A stretch of DNA of 64,000 nt from Cannabis sativa (Eukaryota; Streptophyta; Magnoliopsida; Rosales; Cannabaceae), in assembly GCF_029168945.1 (NCBI RefSeq), contig NC_083603.1, positions 34,941,396-35,005,395 on the forward strand, in the 5' to 3' direction. This document shows positions 23,087 to 33,220 of the stretch, piece by piece; within the stretch, counting starts at the first letter, position 1, and every line of letters begins with the position of its first letter. Position numbers and translations under genes: made by a program. The notes beneath the pieces were generated by a model. The model was not told the DNA's origin and ran no database searches. It saw only the letters and a list, made by a program, of their open reading frames with translations.

Positions 23087-24106
23087 GTGGTGGACCGATT
23101 TACGAAATCTGCTCATTTTCTGCCGGTTAGAACAACATTTTCAGTGGATCAGTTGGCAGAACTGTACGTCAGAGAGATAGTGAGACTTCACGGGGTACCG
23201 AAGTCTATAGTTTCGGACAGGGATCCGAAATTCACCTCCAAATTCTGGCAAAGTTTGCAACGGGCAATGGGTACAAAGCTAAAATTTAGTACAGCATTCC
23301 ATCCTCAGACAGATGGTCAGTCCGAGAGGACAATTCAGATATTGGAGGATATGTTGAGAGCCTGTGTTATGGACTTTGAAGGCTCATGGAGTAAGTATCT
23401 ACCATTGATAGAATTCTCGTACAACAACAGTTATCAGAGTACGATAGGGATGGCTCCCTATGAACTGTTGTACGGTAGGAAATGCAGATCCCCTATCCAC
23501 TGGGATGAGACAGGGGAGAGGAAATACCTAGGTCCAGAGTCAGTTCAGCGGACCAATGAGGCAATAGAAAAGATAAAAGCTAGAATGCTTGCCTCACAGA
23601 GCAGACAGAAGAGTTACGCAGATCCGAAACGCAGAGATGTTGAGTTCCAAGTAGGGGAACATGTGTTTTTACGAGTATCTCCGATGAAGGGGATTAAACG
23701 TTTCGGGAAAAGAGGCAAGTTATGCCCTAGATTTAAAGGACCTTTCGAGATTCTCGAGAAGATAGGTCAAGTGGCATATCGGTTAGCATTGCCTCCAGCC
23801 TTATCAGCAGTGCACAACGTATTCCATGTCTCAATGTTGAGAAAATACGTTTCAGACCCCTCTCATATACTCAGTTATGAGAGTCTTCAGCTTCAGCCAG
23901 ACATGTCATATGAGGAACAGCCAGTGCAGATCCTGGATAGAAAGGATAAAGTCCTTCGGAATAAGACCATAGCCTTGGTCAAGGTTCTCTGGAGAAACAG
24001 TAAGGTGGAGGAAGCCACCTGGGAGCTAGAGGCAGATATGAGAGCTCAATATCCAGAGTTATTCAGGTTAGATTTCGGGGACGAAATCCTTTTAAGGGGG
24101 GGATAG
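23087..24106 (+). CDS. pol: Gypsy C integrase core and chromodomain (339 aa)
   Basis: This is the C-terminal part of Pol, which inserts the DNA copy into chromosomes. It follows the TAA at 23069 in the same frame and starts at VDRFTKSAHFLPV. The second catalytic Asp (IVSDRDPKF, residue 44) and the Glu (DGQSERTIQ, residue 80) have 35 residues between them, the DD35E pattern of integrases. A GPY/F-type segment (KGPFEILEKIGQVAYRLALP) follows at about 215-235. Residues of about 275-327 (from YEEQPVQIL to AQYPELF) form a chromodomain, which in chromoviruses directs insertion to marked chromatin. The stop is next to the polypurine tract, as expected for a complete 3' end. Confidence 0.93.
   Translation: MVDRFTKSAHFLPVRTTFSVDQLAELYVREIVRLHGVPKSIVSDRDPKFTSKFWQSLQRAMGTKLKFSTAFHPQTDGQSERTIQILEDMLRACVMDFEGSWSKYLPLIEFSYNNSYQSTIGMAPYELLYGRKCRSPIHWDETGERKYLGPESVQRTNEAIEKIKARMLASQSRQKSYADPKRRDVEFQVGEHVFLRVSPMKGIKRFGKRGKLCPRFKGPFEILEKIGQVAYRLALPPALSAVHNVFHVSMLRKYVSDPSHILSYESLQLQPDMSYEEQPVQILDRKDKVLRNKTIALVKVLWRNSKVEEATWELEADMRAQYPELFRLDFGDEILLRGG
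24091..24106 (+). other. Polypurine tract of gypsy C
   Basis: TTTAAGGGGGGGATAG ends one base before the 3' LTR start at 24108. It is the presumed plus-strand primer and overlaps the last codons of pol. Confidence 0.85.
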
Positions 24107-25631
24107 TTGTAAAGCCCGCTTAGTTAATTTGGAAATTAGCAGTTGTTTATGTTTAATCATGAAATTATTTATAGCTATTTAAATAATTTATTGTACTGTT
24201 ATTTATGTTATTCAGTAGCTTGAATATTCTGCATTTCCGGTGTCCGGTATTTTGGAACTCGGCGTTTGGCTCAGTAGAAATCACAACTTAGTATGTTAGT
24301 AGTTTGGGGACGGGTTTTAGACATTGGGAATGTCGGGAATGGCCGGGAATTTAGAATTTCCCAAAAATACCCCTTTAGTATGATTTTCATGATTTTATGG
24401 TGGAGGGGCAAAATGGTCTTTTTGCCCCATTAGTGTTTTGTCTTTTAGTGACTTTTTATTTGAAAATTAATTGTTTATTTTATTTTAATTAGTGGCTGAA
24501 ATAAGTGTTTTAAGTGGCATTACTCATTTACTTTTCTCATTTTCTACACTTAGCAAAAATTAAGAAAAAAAAACTTTGAAAAGAAAATTCTCTCAAGCCT
24601 TCTCTCTATTTCGGCTGAGGCATTAGGGTGCATGAAGCTGATTTTTCTCTTTGATTTCCAAGCAAACTCTCATCCTTTCTAAGCATTCTTCAAGCTAGGT
24701 TAGCTTCTCTTAATTTTCTTCTTTGAAATTATGAAAAATGGTGAAATTTTGAGTATATGCATGCTTCTTGTGGCTGTGGTTATTACTGTGTTTTGTTGTT
24801 GATTTCTGAAGTGTAAAGCATGTCTAATTGAAGTTAATTAAGTGATTTTGAAAGCATGTTAGATAGGTTGTGCAAGCTTTAAGTTTTTATGCAAAGTATC
24901 ATTTTCAAAGAGTATTGATTGAATCTGTTGCTGGGTTATTGTTGAGGTTTTTGTTTGATTTCAGAAGCTATTTCAAGCCTATTTGAGTAGAATTAACTAG
25001 GTTTGGATGCATGTTAGTGGATTTAACCAAGTTTGAGTTTTGGAACTCAAAGCTTGGTCTTTAATGGTGAATTTTGTCTCTGTGAGTTCTGGGTGAATTT
25101 GTTGCCTTTAAATGGTTATTTGGGGCATATAGAACAGGTCTGGAAGGTTTGGATTGATTTGGGTTAGAATTGATCAAGTTAGGAATTTTTGAAAAATTCC
25201 TGCGAGGAATCGGAATTCGGGTTGTGCAACCGGGAATTCGGATGGGTGTCCGGTAATTCCCGAACGGAATTCGGTTGGGCAACCTGTACTTAGGTTGGGG
25301 AATTTTCAGAAACCCTAGTTTTCCTCGTTTTTATGTTTTTAGGGGTATTGCCATGCTTTTTACCGATAGGGAAACTTTTAGTTCCTAGTTTAAGTCCCCG
25401 GGAAGTGATTTAGCGTGTCACTTATAGCGTTGTGATTTTTATGGTTTAGGAGCCGATGTCCGCCGCTCGGCTTCGGTTCCGGTCGGGTTGGCCAAGCACA
25501 CCTGAAATCGGAATCCAGGTAAGATTAGTATAACAGTATGCATATGTAGATTACATGTTTAGCGTGCATGTAGGAAGCCTGCTAGATTACATTAGTTATG
25601 TATATAGGCTTCGAACCATCCAACCCTGTCA

Positions 25632-25788
25632 CGTCGGTACAGGCTGGAGTATGACCAGCAGCCGGAGTATGACCGGTTCGACCGATCAGGCTGACATTTG
25701 GTTGGTGGTTCAGTGCTATTGACCTATCCCGTCGGTACAGGCTGGAGTATGACCAGCAGCCGGAGTATGACCGGTTCGACCGATCAGG
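25632..25788 (+). repeat. 59 bp direct repeats in gypsy C LTR
   Basis: The segments 25632-25690 and 25730-25788 match base for base as far as I can see, starting CGTCGGTACAGG and ending CGACCGATCAGG, with copies 98 bp apart. Each contains two GGAGTATGACC units. The solo LTR has the same pair in a more divergent form (about 35398-35550). Confidence 0.9.
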
Positions 25789-25829
25789 AGGATACTTGTC
25801 AATAGTACCGTCCCTATGAACGTTCAAAA

Positions 25830-25920
25830 CTCAGTACCATGTTGGACATGGCAGTAGTAGCTCAGTACCATGTTGGACATGGCAGTAGCGGGACTCAGTA
25901 TCGTGTTGGACACGGCAGTT
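25830..25920 (+). repeat. Three hairpin-forming tandem repeats in gypsy C LTR
   Basis: Three units of about 31 bp start at 25830, 25861 and 25894, each with CTCAGTA followed by a short inverted repeat around the loop TTGGA. Units 1 and 2 have CCATG/CATGG stems; unit 3 has TCGTG/CACGG, so one A-T pair is changed to G-C on both sides. The same array is in the solo LTR (about 35590-35681). Confidence 0.88.
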
Positions 25921-26331
25921 AGAATTATGTATGATATTATTATGCTTTTCTTACTGAGTCTGTCGACTCACAGTTTATGTTCATGTGTAGGTAAAGGCAA
26001 GGCTATAGCTGATGGACCGTGAGCGAGCTTATGAGATTGTACATGTCGGGGCGGTTAGGCCTGGAGCGTACGATCCTCGGGACAGCAAGGCTGAAATTTT
26101 GTAACTGGTCGTTAGACGACTTTTAATTTTATGTAACAGTTAAACAGTTAAATCTTTTTTAAATGATTTTATAATCGGGATCCCGAGTCTTTTGTAATAA
26201 TGTTTTATAAGTTTAATTAAAAAGCAAAATTTTAATTAATCACGTTTTTCCATAAACCTCGTTGATTAGCAACGAGCTGCACAGTACGTTTAAAAATCAC
26301 GTAATACGCCTAAGTTAGATAGGGTGTTACA

Positions 26332-26593
26332 ATTATCATATCAGTAAAACCCTGTGTCTGATAAATCTAGGAAACTTTATTCACATAGTCATGTTTACTT
26401 TCCAATGTGTTGACGGCACCATAAACAGGATCAAGTATGTGAAAGGGGTTTCAAATGAATTTATACATTATGTACATATAATCATGAAATAAATCATGTG
26501 AACCATGCAACACTAAATGTTATTTCTGATCTATATTAATAAGTAAATCTGATTATATTGAAATGAGTTTTATTTAGGGCATAAAACCCAACA
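26332..26593 (-). repeat. 5' LTR of copia B, part 2
   Basis: The LTR of B resumes here after gypsy C. It begins with the duplicated ATTAT and continues CATATCAGTAAAACCCTGTG, collinear with 9052-9313 of the left LTR. It ends AAAACCCAACA at 26593, followed by the AGAAG duplication of B. Confidence 0.93.
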
Positions 26594-26598
26594 AGAAG

Positions 26599-26753
26599 GT
26601 ACTGCAGAACAAGGCTATTTTTCTAGTTAAAGTGTTGTGGAAAAATAACAAGATTGAAAGGTGACTTGGGAGTTAAATTAACAGTTTTGGGAACTGTATC
26701 TGGAGCTGTTTAGAAAAATTTTGAGGATGAAATTTTTATGAGGAGGGAATAGT
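26599..26753 (+). pseudogene. Gypsy G chromodomain end and polypurine tract
   Basis: This continues the integrase/chromodomain remnant interrupted at 7419. One frame reads LQNKAIFLVKVLWKNNK, aligned with LRNKTIALVKVLWRNSK of element C, then breaks by stop and frameshift at AAAGGTGACTTGGG. A degenerate polypurine tract (GAGGAGGGAATAG) ends at 26753, directly before the LTR of G. Confidence 0.88.
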
Positions 26754-27416
26754 TATAATATCCCGAAAAATATAATGATATTTAAATAGACATGTTTTAT
26801 TAAATATGTGATTAAGTGGGAATTACAGTAGGATTATAATCCTACATAAGCTAATTACGAGTAGTTAGTGAAATCCAAGTAAACGAGCAAATAAAGAGTA
26901 ATTTATTAATTACTGAGATTTTATAGGATTACGGGTGTATTGTGGAAACTATTTTCAAAATAAAATATTTTTGGGTTTTTCGACTATGGAAACTCGATAG
27001 AGTGGTTAGAAATATCACAACAATAAGAGTGGTATTACAATAGAATTATGCTGGACTAGTTAAGAATATTGGGTTGTTAGTTCATTCAGAGAAGTTGGAA
27101 AAGGCCAAAATGCCCCTAGGTTATACTTAAGTTTAATTTTATGTAAGGGTAAAATAGTCATTTTACCATAATAGTCATTCGAATATTGGCTGAATTCGAA
27201 TTATGATTAGGTTATAATATTTATCTAAGGATTATTTAGATCACAAAAAGAAAGGAAATTAGGAGATAACTACATCAAAAGAGCCTACAACCTTCCTTCT
27301 ACCTCTTCCATTCGAAGCCCTAGAATCCAGTAGCAACAAAGGACTTTTTCAGCAATTTCACCATTTCCCTAGTTAAGCTACAAGGTCTAGATTTGTTCAA
27401 GTGTTGAGGTAAGTTC
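26754..27416 (+). repeat. LTR of gypsy G, part 1
   Basis: The segment starts TATAATATCCCGAAAAATAT and is similar to the LTR starts at 62281 and 63229 (TGTAATATCCCAAAAAATAT), where the canonical TG is kept. It is cut at 27417 by the LTR of copia D. Later parts of the same LTR are at 37777-38603 and 58679-58950. The two-base change at the LTR end agrees with its age. Confidence 0.82.
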
Positions 27417-29202
27417 TGTTGGGTTTTGTGCCCTAAATAAAACCCATTTCAATATAATCAGATTTACTTATTAATAAAGATCAGAAATAATATTTTATGT
27501 TGCATGGTTCACATGATTTATTTCATGATTATATATATAATGTATGAATTCTTTTTAAGTCTAGAACATATGAGTTGGTTAAAGATTATAGTGTTGTCAG
27601 CACAGTGAAATATAATCTTAATTATATGTTCGAAAGTTTACTCCCTGATTTGACATAACACTAGATTTAGACTGACATGGTATAAGCAGCGATAGGTATT
27701 CTTACACCTTTGAAAAGTGTTATGTCCTTTCCAAGACATTGGCAAAGTTTACCAGTATCGGATGTATGGAGTATACATCGGAAGGGACTGATATTGAACT
27801 TTGATTAGATATATTAGAATTTACTGTAATATCTAGTCAATTCAATATCACCTGTTGATCCTAGATCAAATGATCTTAATCCTACTTTTGGGTCAGGGTG
27901 ATACGTACATTTTGGGAACACGGTAGTGCAATTGAGTTGGAGCGCTAACATAAATATGGAATCTATAGCTTCTATCTGGCGAATAGAAAGTAAAGGATGA
28001 TTTCCTTCGATCTTAACCAAACGAAAATAAATGGTGGAGTACTCATTTCACTTAGCTGAAATATCATTTATACAGGGTTAAGTGTTTTAAGGATAAAATA
28101 CATTATAGGGTGTTACGGTAATTTAGTCCCTTTACAGTGTAAATCATCTATATAGAGGATCATTTATCAAATTAGAATTATAACAATGGATAACTAATGA
28201 CGTATCTATATCGTGGAACATATAGAGCGTTCTATATGACCGAGAGTGCAATTCCAAGTTCTAAGAGTGGATTCAATAAGGAATTAATAAGTTAGGGAAT
28301 TTACTTGGTAAATTCAGTTCGACTTATTGGAAGCTCGGCTATATAGACCCATGGTCCCCATACTAGTTGAGGCCATACTGCTTGTAAGAATCAGTTAATT
28401 AATTTTAATTAATCAATTATAATTCTAAAGTTAGACTATGTCTACTCTGTGAATTTTCACTAAGCAAGGGCGAAATTGTAAAGAAAAGAGATTCTAGGTT
28501 TATTTATTAATTAAGAGACTTTATATGTCTAATTAATAAATATATTAAATGACAATATTATTTAATAATTAATTTTTAGTTATTAAATAATTAGAATTGG
28601 CATTTAAATGGTTAAATTGGACAATTGGCATTTTTGAGAAAATGGGTATGAAAAATAACAAAATGGTAAAATTGTAAAGTGAGGCCCAATATCCCTTGTT
28701 TGGCCGCCCACTATGCATAGCAATTACCATTTATAGTTTTCATTATTTTAATGCCATACAATTCTAACCTAAACCTAGAAGGCATTCTATAAATAGAAAG
28801 TATTGGCTTCAGGAAACTCATAACTTTGAACATTGTTTCCTTCAGACCAAAGCCAAGCCGCCCCTTCTCTCTCTTTTCTTCTCTAAATTTCGAAAATCCT
28901 TGAGTGAATGAGTAGTGCCCACACACATCAAGTGGTACCTCAATCATAGTATGTAAGACTGTGGAAAATCAGCATCAAAGAAGGAGAGAAAGAGATCCAG
29001 ATTCAGATCTTGATAATGCTATGCTACAAAAAGGAATCAAGGGCTAGAAATCTGAATGGAAGGAGTCGTTATATTCTGCTGCACCCAATGTAAGGTTTTC
29101 TTAAACTCTTATGTGTTTATTTCATTGTTTTAGAATTCATATTAGGTTGTTAATAAAACATACTTGTTAGTAAATCTAGATCCTGGTAAAATATATCCAA
29201 CA
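27417..29202 (+). repeat. 5' LTR of copia D
   Basis: The LTR is 1786 bp, starting TGTTGGGTTTTGTGCCC and ending TATATCCAACA. It is a diverged relative of the A/B/E family and lacks part of the segment around 27870-27900 present in the others. The TATA box is at 28787-28796. A primer site follows at 29205. No partner 3' LTR is seen, so D is truncated after its leader. Confidence 0.88.
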
Positions 29203-30081
29203 ACTGGCACCAGGGCCAAGTTAATGATTTTCTTTCATGAAATATGAATTAAAACAATGTTTTGTGTTGATTTGGATGGTTTAATGTTGGTTTATGTGCT
29301 TATGTGATGAGTGTTTGTGTTGTACGACATTTTTTCCATGAAAAATATTTTTTGTATTTTTAAAAATATTTTATTGGATTCCTTGTGAAAAATTAAGCAA
29401 TTTTGTTTTTTACGAAACTCGATTCCGATAAAAATTGAGAAAGTTATGAATTTTGGAAAATTGGGATTCTTGGTTGTCGAAGCTAGGTGCACGCATACAC
29501 CAGGGGCTTTGGACACCCCCCCCCCCCCATCCGTGCACGTGACACGCCCAGAGCACCCTGCATCCGTCGAGCTGGGATCTTGAAAGCGCTGAGTTTTCTC
29601 GGCGCCTCTTCCCTATCCGCGCGCCTAAGGCCCTGCATGCAGCCTATTTTGGGCTGCTCGTGCAGCCTTGCTGCCAACAGTCCCAAAATTTCGATTTTTG
29701 AGGTTTTTTCCCCAAATATCAAATTTTTTATGGGATTGTTTCCCAAAATTCAATTTTTCTAATTTTAGATTTTTCCAATTTGAAATATTTCCAATTTGAA
29801 ATATTTCCAGTTTGAAATATTTCCTTTTTTTTTTAAATATTTCTAATTTGGAATAATTCCAATTTCAAATATTTCTAATTATGGTAAGATTTAAAAATTT
29901 GTTAACTTCTTTAATATTTATATATTATTTAATTATAAGATTTGATATTTTGATATTTAACATATTTTAAATTAAAAGATAACTTTCTCTTTTTATTTGA
30001 AATATTATATTAAAATTATCTTAAATGACAAATTAAATAATTAATAAATTTGAAATTAACTTAGATATTTTTATAGATATA
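29203..30081 (+). mobile_element. Copia D leader fragment with GC-rich island
   Basis: This is the start of the untranslated leader of D. A primer site (TGGCACCAGGGCCAAG, 29205-29220) is followed by AT-rich sequence, a GC-rich island at about 29485-29690 and repeated TTTGAAATATTTCC units around 29778-29880. It ends where a different LTR-like sequence begins at 30082. The open stretches at 29483-29762 on both strands come only from the GC-rich island, which lacks stops by composition, and are not genes. Confidence 0.7.
29516..29528 (+). repeat. Run of 13 cytosines
   Basis: This is an uninterrupted C run inside the GC-rich island of the D leader. Its length may be a sequencing or assembly estimate. 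Confidence 0.9.
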
Positions 30082-30720
30082 TGTTATCCCAAAATTGGCA
30101 CTCTGACGTGGCATCACAAAAATGGTGACACGTGGCATCTACTTAGAGCACCTGGTCAGATCAACATGCCGAGCAGGATGCCTCGCTGGCATGTCCATGA
30201 TGGAATACTCAACGAGCCGTGCAGAATGAGCAACACTTAGCGAATTCAACCAAGCACTACGTGAGTCACTAGCTCAATCCCTATAACTCATGGATCAATT
30301 TTCGTGGATAGGGCATAGACACGATCCCACAATCGATGTATTCGGCCTCAATCCCACGATCCAAGCATTCAGCAATGATCACACGATCTTTGTGTTTATG
30401 CGCTTTGTAACGAGAGAGGAAACTCTTCCTCCTCAAGTTTCCTGCACTATAAATAGTGAGGAATGTTCACTGGGCAAGGGGGATCGATTGAAAACTGTAA
30501 AATAGAGATCATAATCCGAAACGCTATAAGCTAAGGCTATCTAAGAATTATATATTCAGAGATATTATTGTAAGAGCTATAAGAAAAGGAATCTTCTTCC
30601 TTATTCTTAAGTCGATACAACTAACAAGGACTAGGCTATTACCGAACTGCTCGGGGCTGAACCTCTATAAAATTTCTGGGTCTTCTTATTATTATTTGCT
30701 TTATTACGTATTCTTATTAC
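30082..30720 (+). repeat. Fragment of an unrelated LTR (gypsy-like)
   Basis: A possible LTR start TGTTATCCCAAAATTGG lies at 30082, a TATA box at 30447-30456 (CTATAAATAG), and downstream the segment CGAACTGCTCGGGGCTGAACC (30644 onward), of a kind I recall from the transcribed part of plant gypsy LTRs. The fragment is cut at 30720 by the LARD element, and no primer site or coding sequence follows. A 71-codon open stretch at 30290-30505 spans the TATA box and is not convincing as a gene. Origin is assigned with moderate confidence. Confidence 0.55.
30447..30456 (+). promoter_or_regulatory. TATA box in gypsy-like LTR fragment
   Basis: CTATAAATAG is preceded by CCTGCA and followed by a purine-rich stretch, the usual arrangement of a plant LTR promoter. 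Confidence 0.6.
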
Positions 30721-31926
30721 TGTTACGAAAATTATTAATTACTACGCAAGTGCACGCAATCAAGTAGTATACTCACACAAGTGAGGTCGAACCACAGAGA
30801 ATTGGATCAATTACTACTAAGCTATACTTATAATTCTATTTGGCAAATCAAAAGTATTTATGGTTGAAAAAGGAAGAAAGAAATTCAAGAAACTTAAATA
30901 AACAAGTGAATATTAATCAAGATGAGAGATTAGGGAGGAGAATCATGTTGTTAGTTTACCACAATCGTTAATGCCTAATTGCTATCCTTTTCTTGAAGTG
31001 AATGACAGATTATAAATTAACTTAACTCTTTTCAGATCTTTTAAGTTCTAAATCACATGTTCTCTAATTAATCTCTTAATTAAACTAACATGAAATCAGC
31101 ATTAAGCAATAATCTAAGTGTCACATAGGCTATGCAAATACTTTCGTTTCACCTCAAAACCTAGATTATCCAATTTTAGCATTCTCAATTCTCACTTTTC
31201 AGATTTTGAATTGAGATCATAAAACATTTAAAATGTGATCAATCTTACACATGGAATTAAGCACAAATATAGATAATTTCACAATCAAGATTGAAGGAAT
31301 GACAATTCTTCATTAACTAGGAATAAACTTAAAACAACATTCATCATCCTCCGTAAATAGGAGTTTAGTTCAAAACATCCATAATCAAATCCATAATTAA
31401 CATTGAAACAGAAAATAGCATAGAAAAATTAAAGAGAAGAGAAAGAAATAGTTGAAGCAATTGATCCGGGTCGCCACAAGCCGCTCTTTTAGCCTCCTCC
31501 TTTGTTTCTAGGGCTCCAAATCTGAATGAAACCTAATTTTCATGAACTCCCTCTATTTAAACCAAGTCTCATCTTTAAAATTCGTGAAATTACGAAACTT
31601 CCCAAAAATCCCGTCACTGGGGTTCCCGTCGGACTGGAAATGCCCCCGTTGCGACGGGGTTAAGTAGCGAATTCTTGAAAAACTTTCTGCCAGTTCCCGT
31701 CGCGACTGGCATGTTTCCCGTTGCGACTGGAATAGGCAGCGGCACAATATTTGGTTTTTCTTCTAGATTCTTTCACCACGCGTCCTAAATTCTTGTACAT
31801 ACTTTCTTTAAACACCCAAGGACCTGAAACAAAAGAATCATGCGTAAAATAGCCCTAAAACTAGAAACAAAGAGTGAAAGCTAACCGAAAATATGACCCA
31901 AAACATAGACTAATTTTTGCCTAACA
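30721..31926 (-). repeat. 3' LTR of the LARD element
   Basis: On the plus strand this LTR runs from TGTTACGAAAATTATT to TTTTTGCCTAACA, 1206 bp. It is closely similar to 36687-37776, with short differences. It contains a cluster of CCCGTYGCGAC motifs at 31624-31731. The polypurine tract follows at 31927. Confidence 0.88.
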
Positions 31927-31938
31927 AATTCCCCCAAA
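31927..31938 (-). other. Polypurine tract of the LARD element
   Basis: On the minus strand TTTGGGGGAATT abuts the 3' LTR end, supporting the minus orientation of the element. Confidence 0.8.
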
Positions 31939-33220
31939 CTAGATTCTTACTCGCCCTCGAGTAAGATAAAATTCAAACTGAAATTAAACAATGTAATAGA
32001 TAACTAAACCTTCCAATGATTGAACTACCACTACCACCTGCATAACTTCAAGCAAATCAAAAACCAGCATTTCAACTCAATAACTCTAAGAATTAACTTG
32101 GATGCACAATTCAGAAGTAAGCAATTCATATAGACACAAAACACCTCTTTTGACACCCATATCACAACCATTCTACACTCTCCGACATTTCGCTAACCCA
32201 TGTTCAATAAGCTTGAACGACATACCTTTCTCCACTAATGTTGACAATTCTTGCTCGGAATCAAAAGGTCTTTTTCGGTTATAATAGCATGGCTTAGGTA
32301 AAACGGGTAGATGAGAAGTCATTTAGGCTACATTATACCATAAGCACAATTATACCAAACAAGCACCCACACTTATCCATTATTTCATCCCAAAGAAACT
32401 AGTAAGAGATTACACTTTTCTTTTTCTTCTTTCCTATGTGCCCACCTCATTGTTCACATTTGATTCTCAAGAAGAAATTATCACATTTATTTTTTTTCTT
32501 TTGTTTTCTTTTCTTCTTTCTTTTTTTTTTACAATAGAGGCATAACACATAACAACTATTTATTTTTTCCAATCTCTTACTTTCAAAATTACTCCCCCAC
32601 TTACAACAATTAATTCCCCCCCCAAACTTGGTTAACAACTTATGGCATAATAAGGTACGTTGAGGATGAAAGTATAGCGAATTAAGCTTAGTTAAGTGGT
32701 GAAACTTTTTTTTTAAAAAATAGGCTAAGGCTCAACTTTGGGTAAACTAAGGATAAAACTTTTTAGGTAGGCTTGAAAGGCTCAATCGATCCAAAGAAAA
32801 CTTGCCTAAATCATTTTCCAAACAGAAATCAACAACAGCTTCGCTTCAAGAGAGTATGTCAAACAAATTCTATTCCATGTCAATCCAATCATTCCACAAT
32901 CCAAATAGAACAAAAGTGATACGCATCAAAAATAAATGTTTTACATCTAAATGAACAACCTTCTAACACACATCCAATTTAATTCAAAGAGTTATGACTG
33001 AAGCACACAGTTAAGATTCCAATCCATTGCACAAGTAAATAACAGTGGTTCAATCAATCTTCCAACTTAGCTATCAACACAGGACACTAAAGATAACAAA
33101 GACTAACTAAAAAGAAAAAAAATTGAAAGAAACTGAAAAAAAAAAATGAAATCTCTCCCCTCAAACTAAAGATGCACATTGTCCCCAATGTGTTAAAATA
33201 AAATTGTGGTTGAGAGATAC
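31939..33220 (-). other. LARD internal non-coding region
   Basis: I see no gene in this stretch. It holds pyrimidine- and purine-rich tracts (T/C-rich at about 32414-32533, on the plus strand) and scattered poly-A runs. The minus-strand sequence CATTGGGGACAATG at 33177-33190 lies just after the acidic frame and is a small near-palindrome. Open stretches at 32102-32284 and 32447-32638 are low-complexity or unsupported. Confidence 0.6.

Larger units (their letters stand above)
17327..26331 (+). mobile_element. Gypsy element C, chromovirus type, near-complete
   Basis: This is a 9005 bp Ty3/gypsy retrotransposon with LTRs at 17327-19140 and 24108-26331, a primer site at 19144, gag-pol at 19423-24106 and a polypurine tract at 24091-24106. 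The target duplication ATTAT is at 17322-17326 and 26332-26336. The domain order gag, protease, RT, RNase H, integrase, chromodomain and the double cysteine cluster in gag fit the chromovirus group, closest in my judgement to Tekay/Del. It interrupts an LTR of copia B. Three lesions break the polyprotein: a frameshift near 20735, TAA at 21200-21202 and TAA at 23069-23071. Confidence 0.95.
24108..26331 (+). repeat. 3' LTR of gypsy C
   Basis: This 2224 bp LTR starts TGTAAAGCCCGC and ends GGGTGTTACA. It is close in length and sequence to the solo LTR at 33877-36092. It keeps the 59 bp direct repeats (25632-25690, 25730-25788) and the three hairpin repeats (25830-25920) that the 5' LTR lost. Differences from the 5' LTR are concentrated at CCGG and CAG/CTG sites (25206-25310 and 25451-25496). 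Confidence 0.94.
7420..26593 (-). mobile_element. Copia element B, complete, minus strand, carrying nested gypsy C
   Basis: This is a full-length copia-type element in reverse orientation. The left LTR is 7420-9313, the internal region 9314-15687 and the right LTR 15688-26593; the right LTR is interrupted by gypsy C at 17327-26331. Without that insertion and its duplication the right LTR is about 1896 bp, matching the 1894 bp left LTR. The target duplication AGAAG is seen at 7415-7419 and 26594-26598. It interrupts the chromodomain end of gypsy G: reading before 7415 continues after 26598. The internal region carries no intact frame, so the copy looks non-autonomous. Confidence 0.93.

Noticed and set aside
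25582..25827. 81-codon minus-strand frame with repeated peptides in the C LTR (also 35348-35563)
   Set aside because: The peptide repeat merely reflects the 59 bp DNA repeats in non-coding LTR sequence.
25632..25920. Possible CRISPR-like array of repeats and spacers
   Set aside because: Only two 59 bp and three 31 bp units, inside a plant LTR; no spacer regularity and no cas genes.
29483..29762. Overlapping open frames on both strands in the D leader
   Set aside because: They arise from the GC-rich, stop-poor island; no protein motif and no counterpart in other leaders.
30290..30505. Small host gene candidate (71 codons)
   Set aside because: It spans the TATA box of an LTR fragment and has no recognisable motif.
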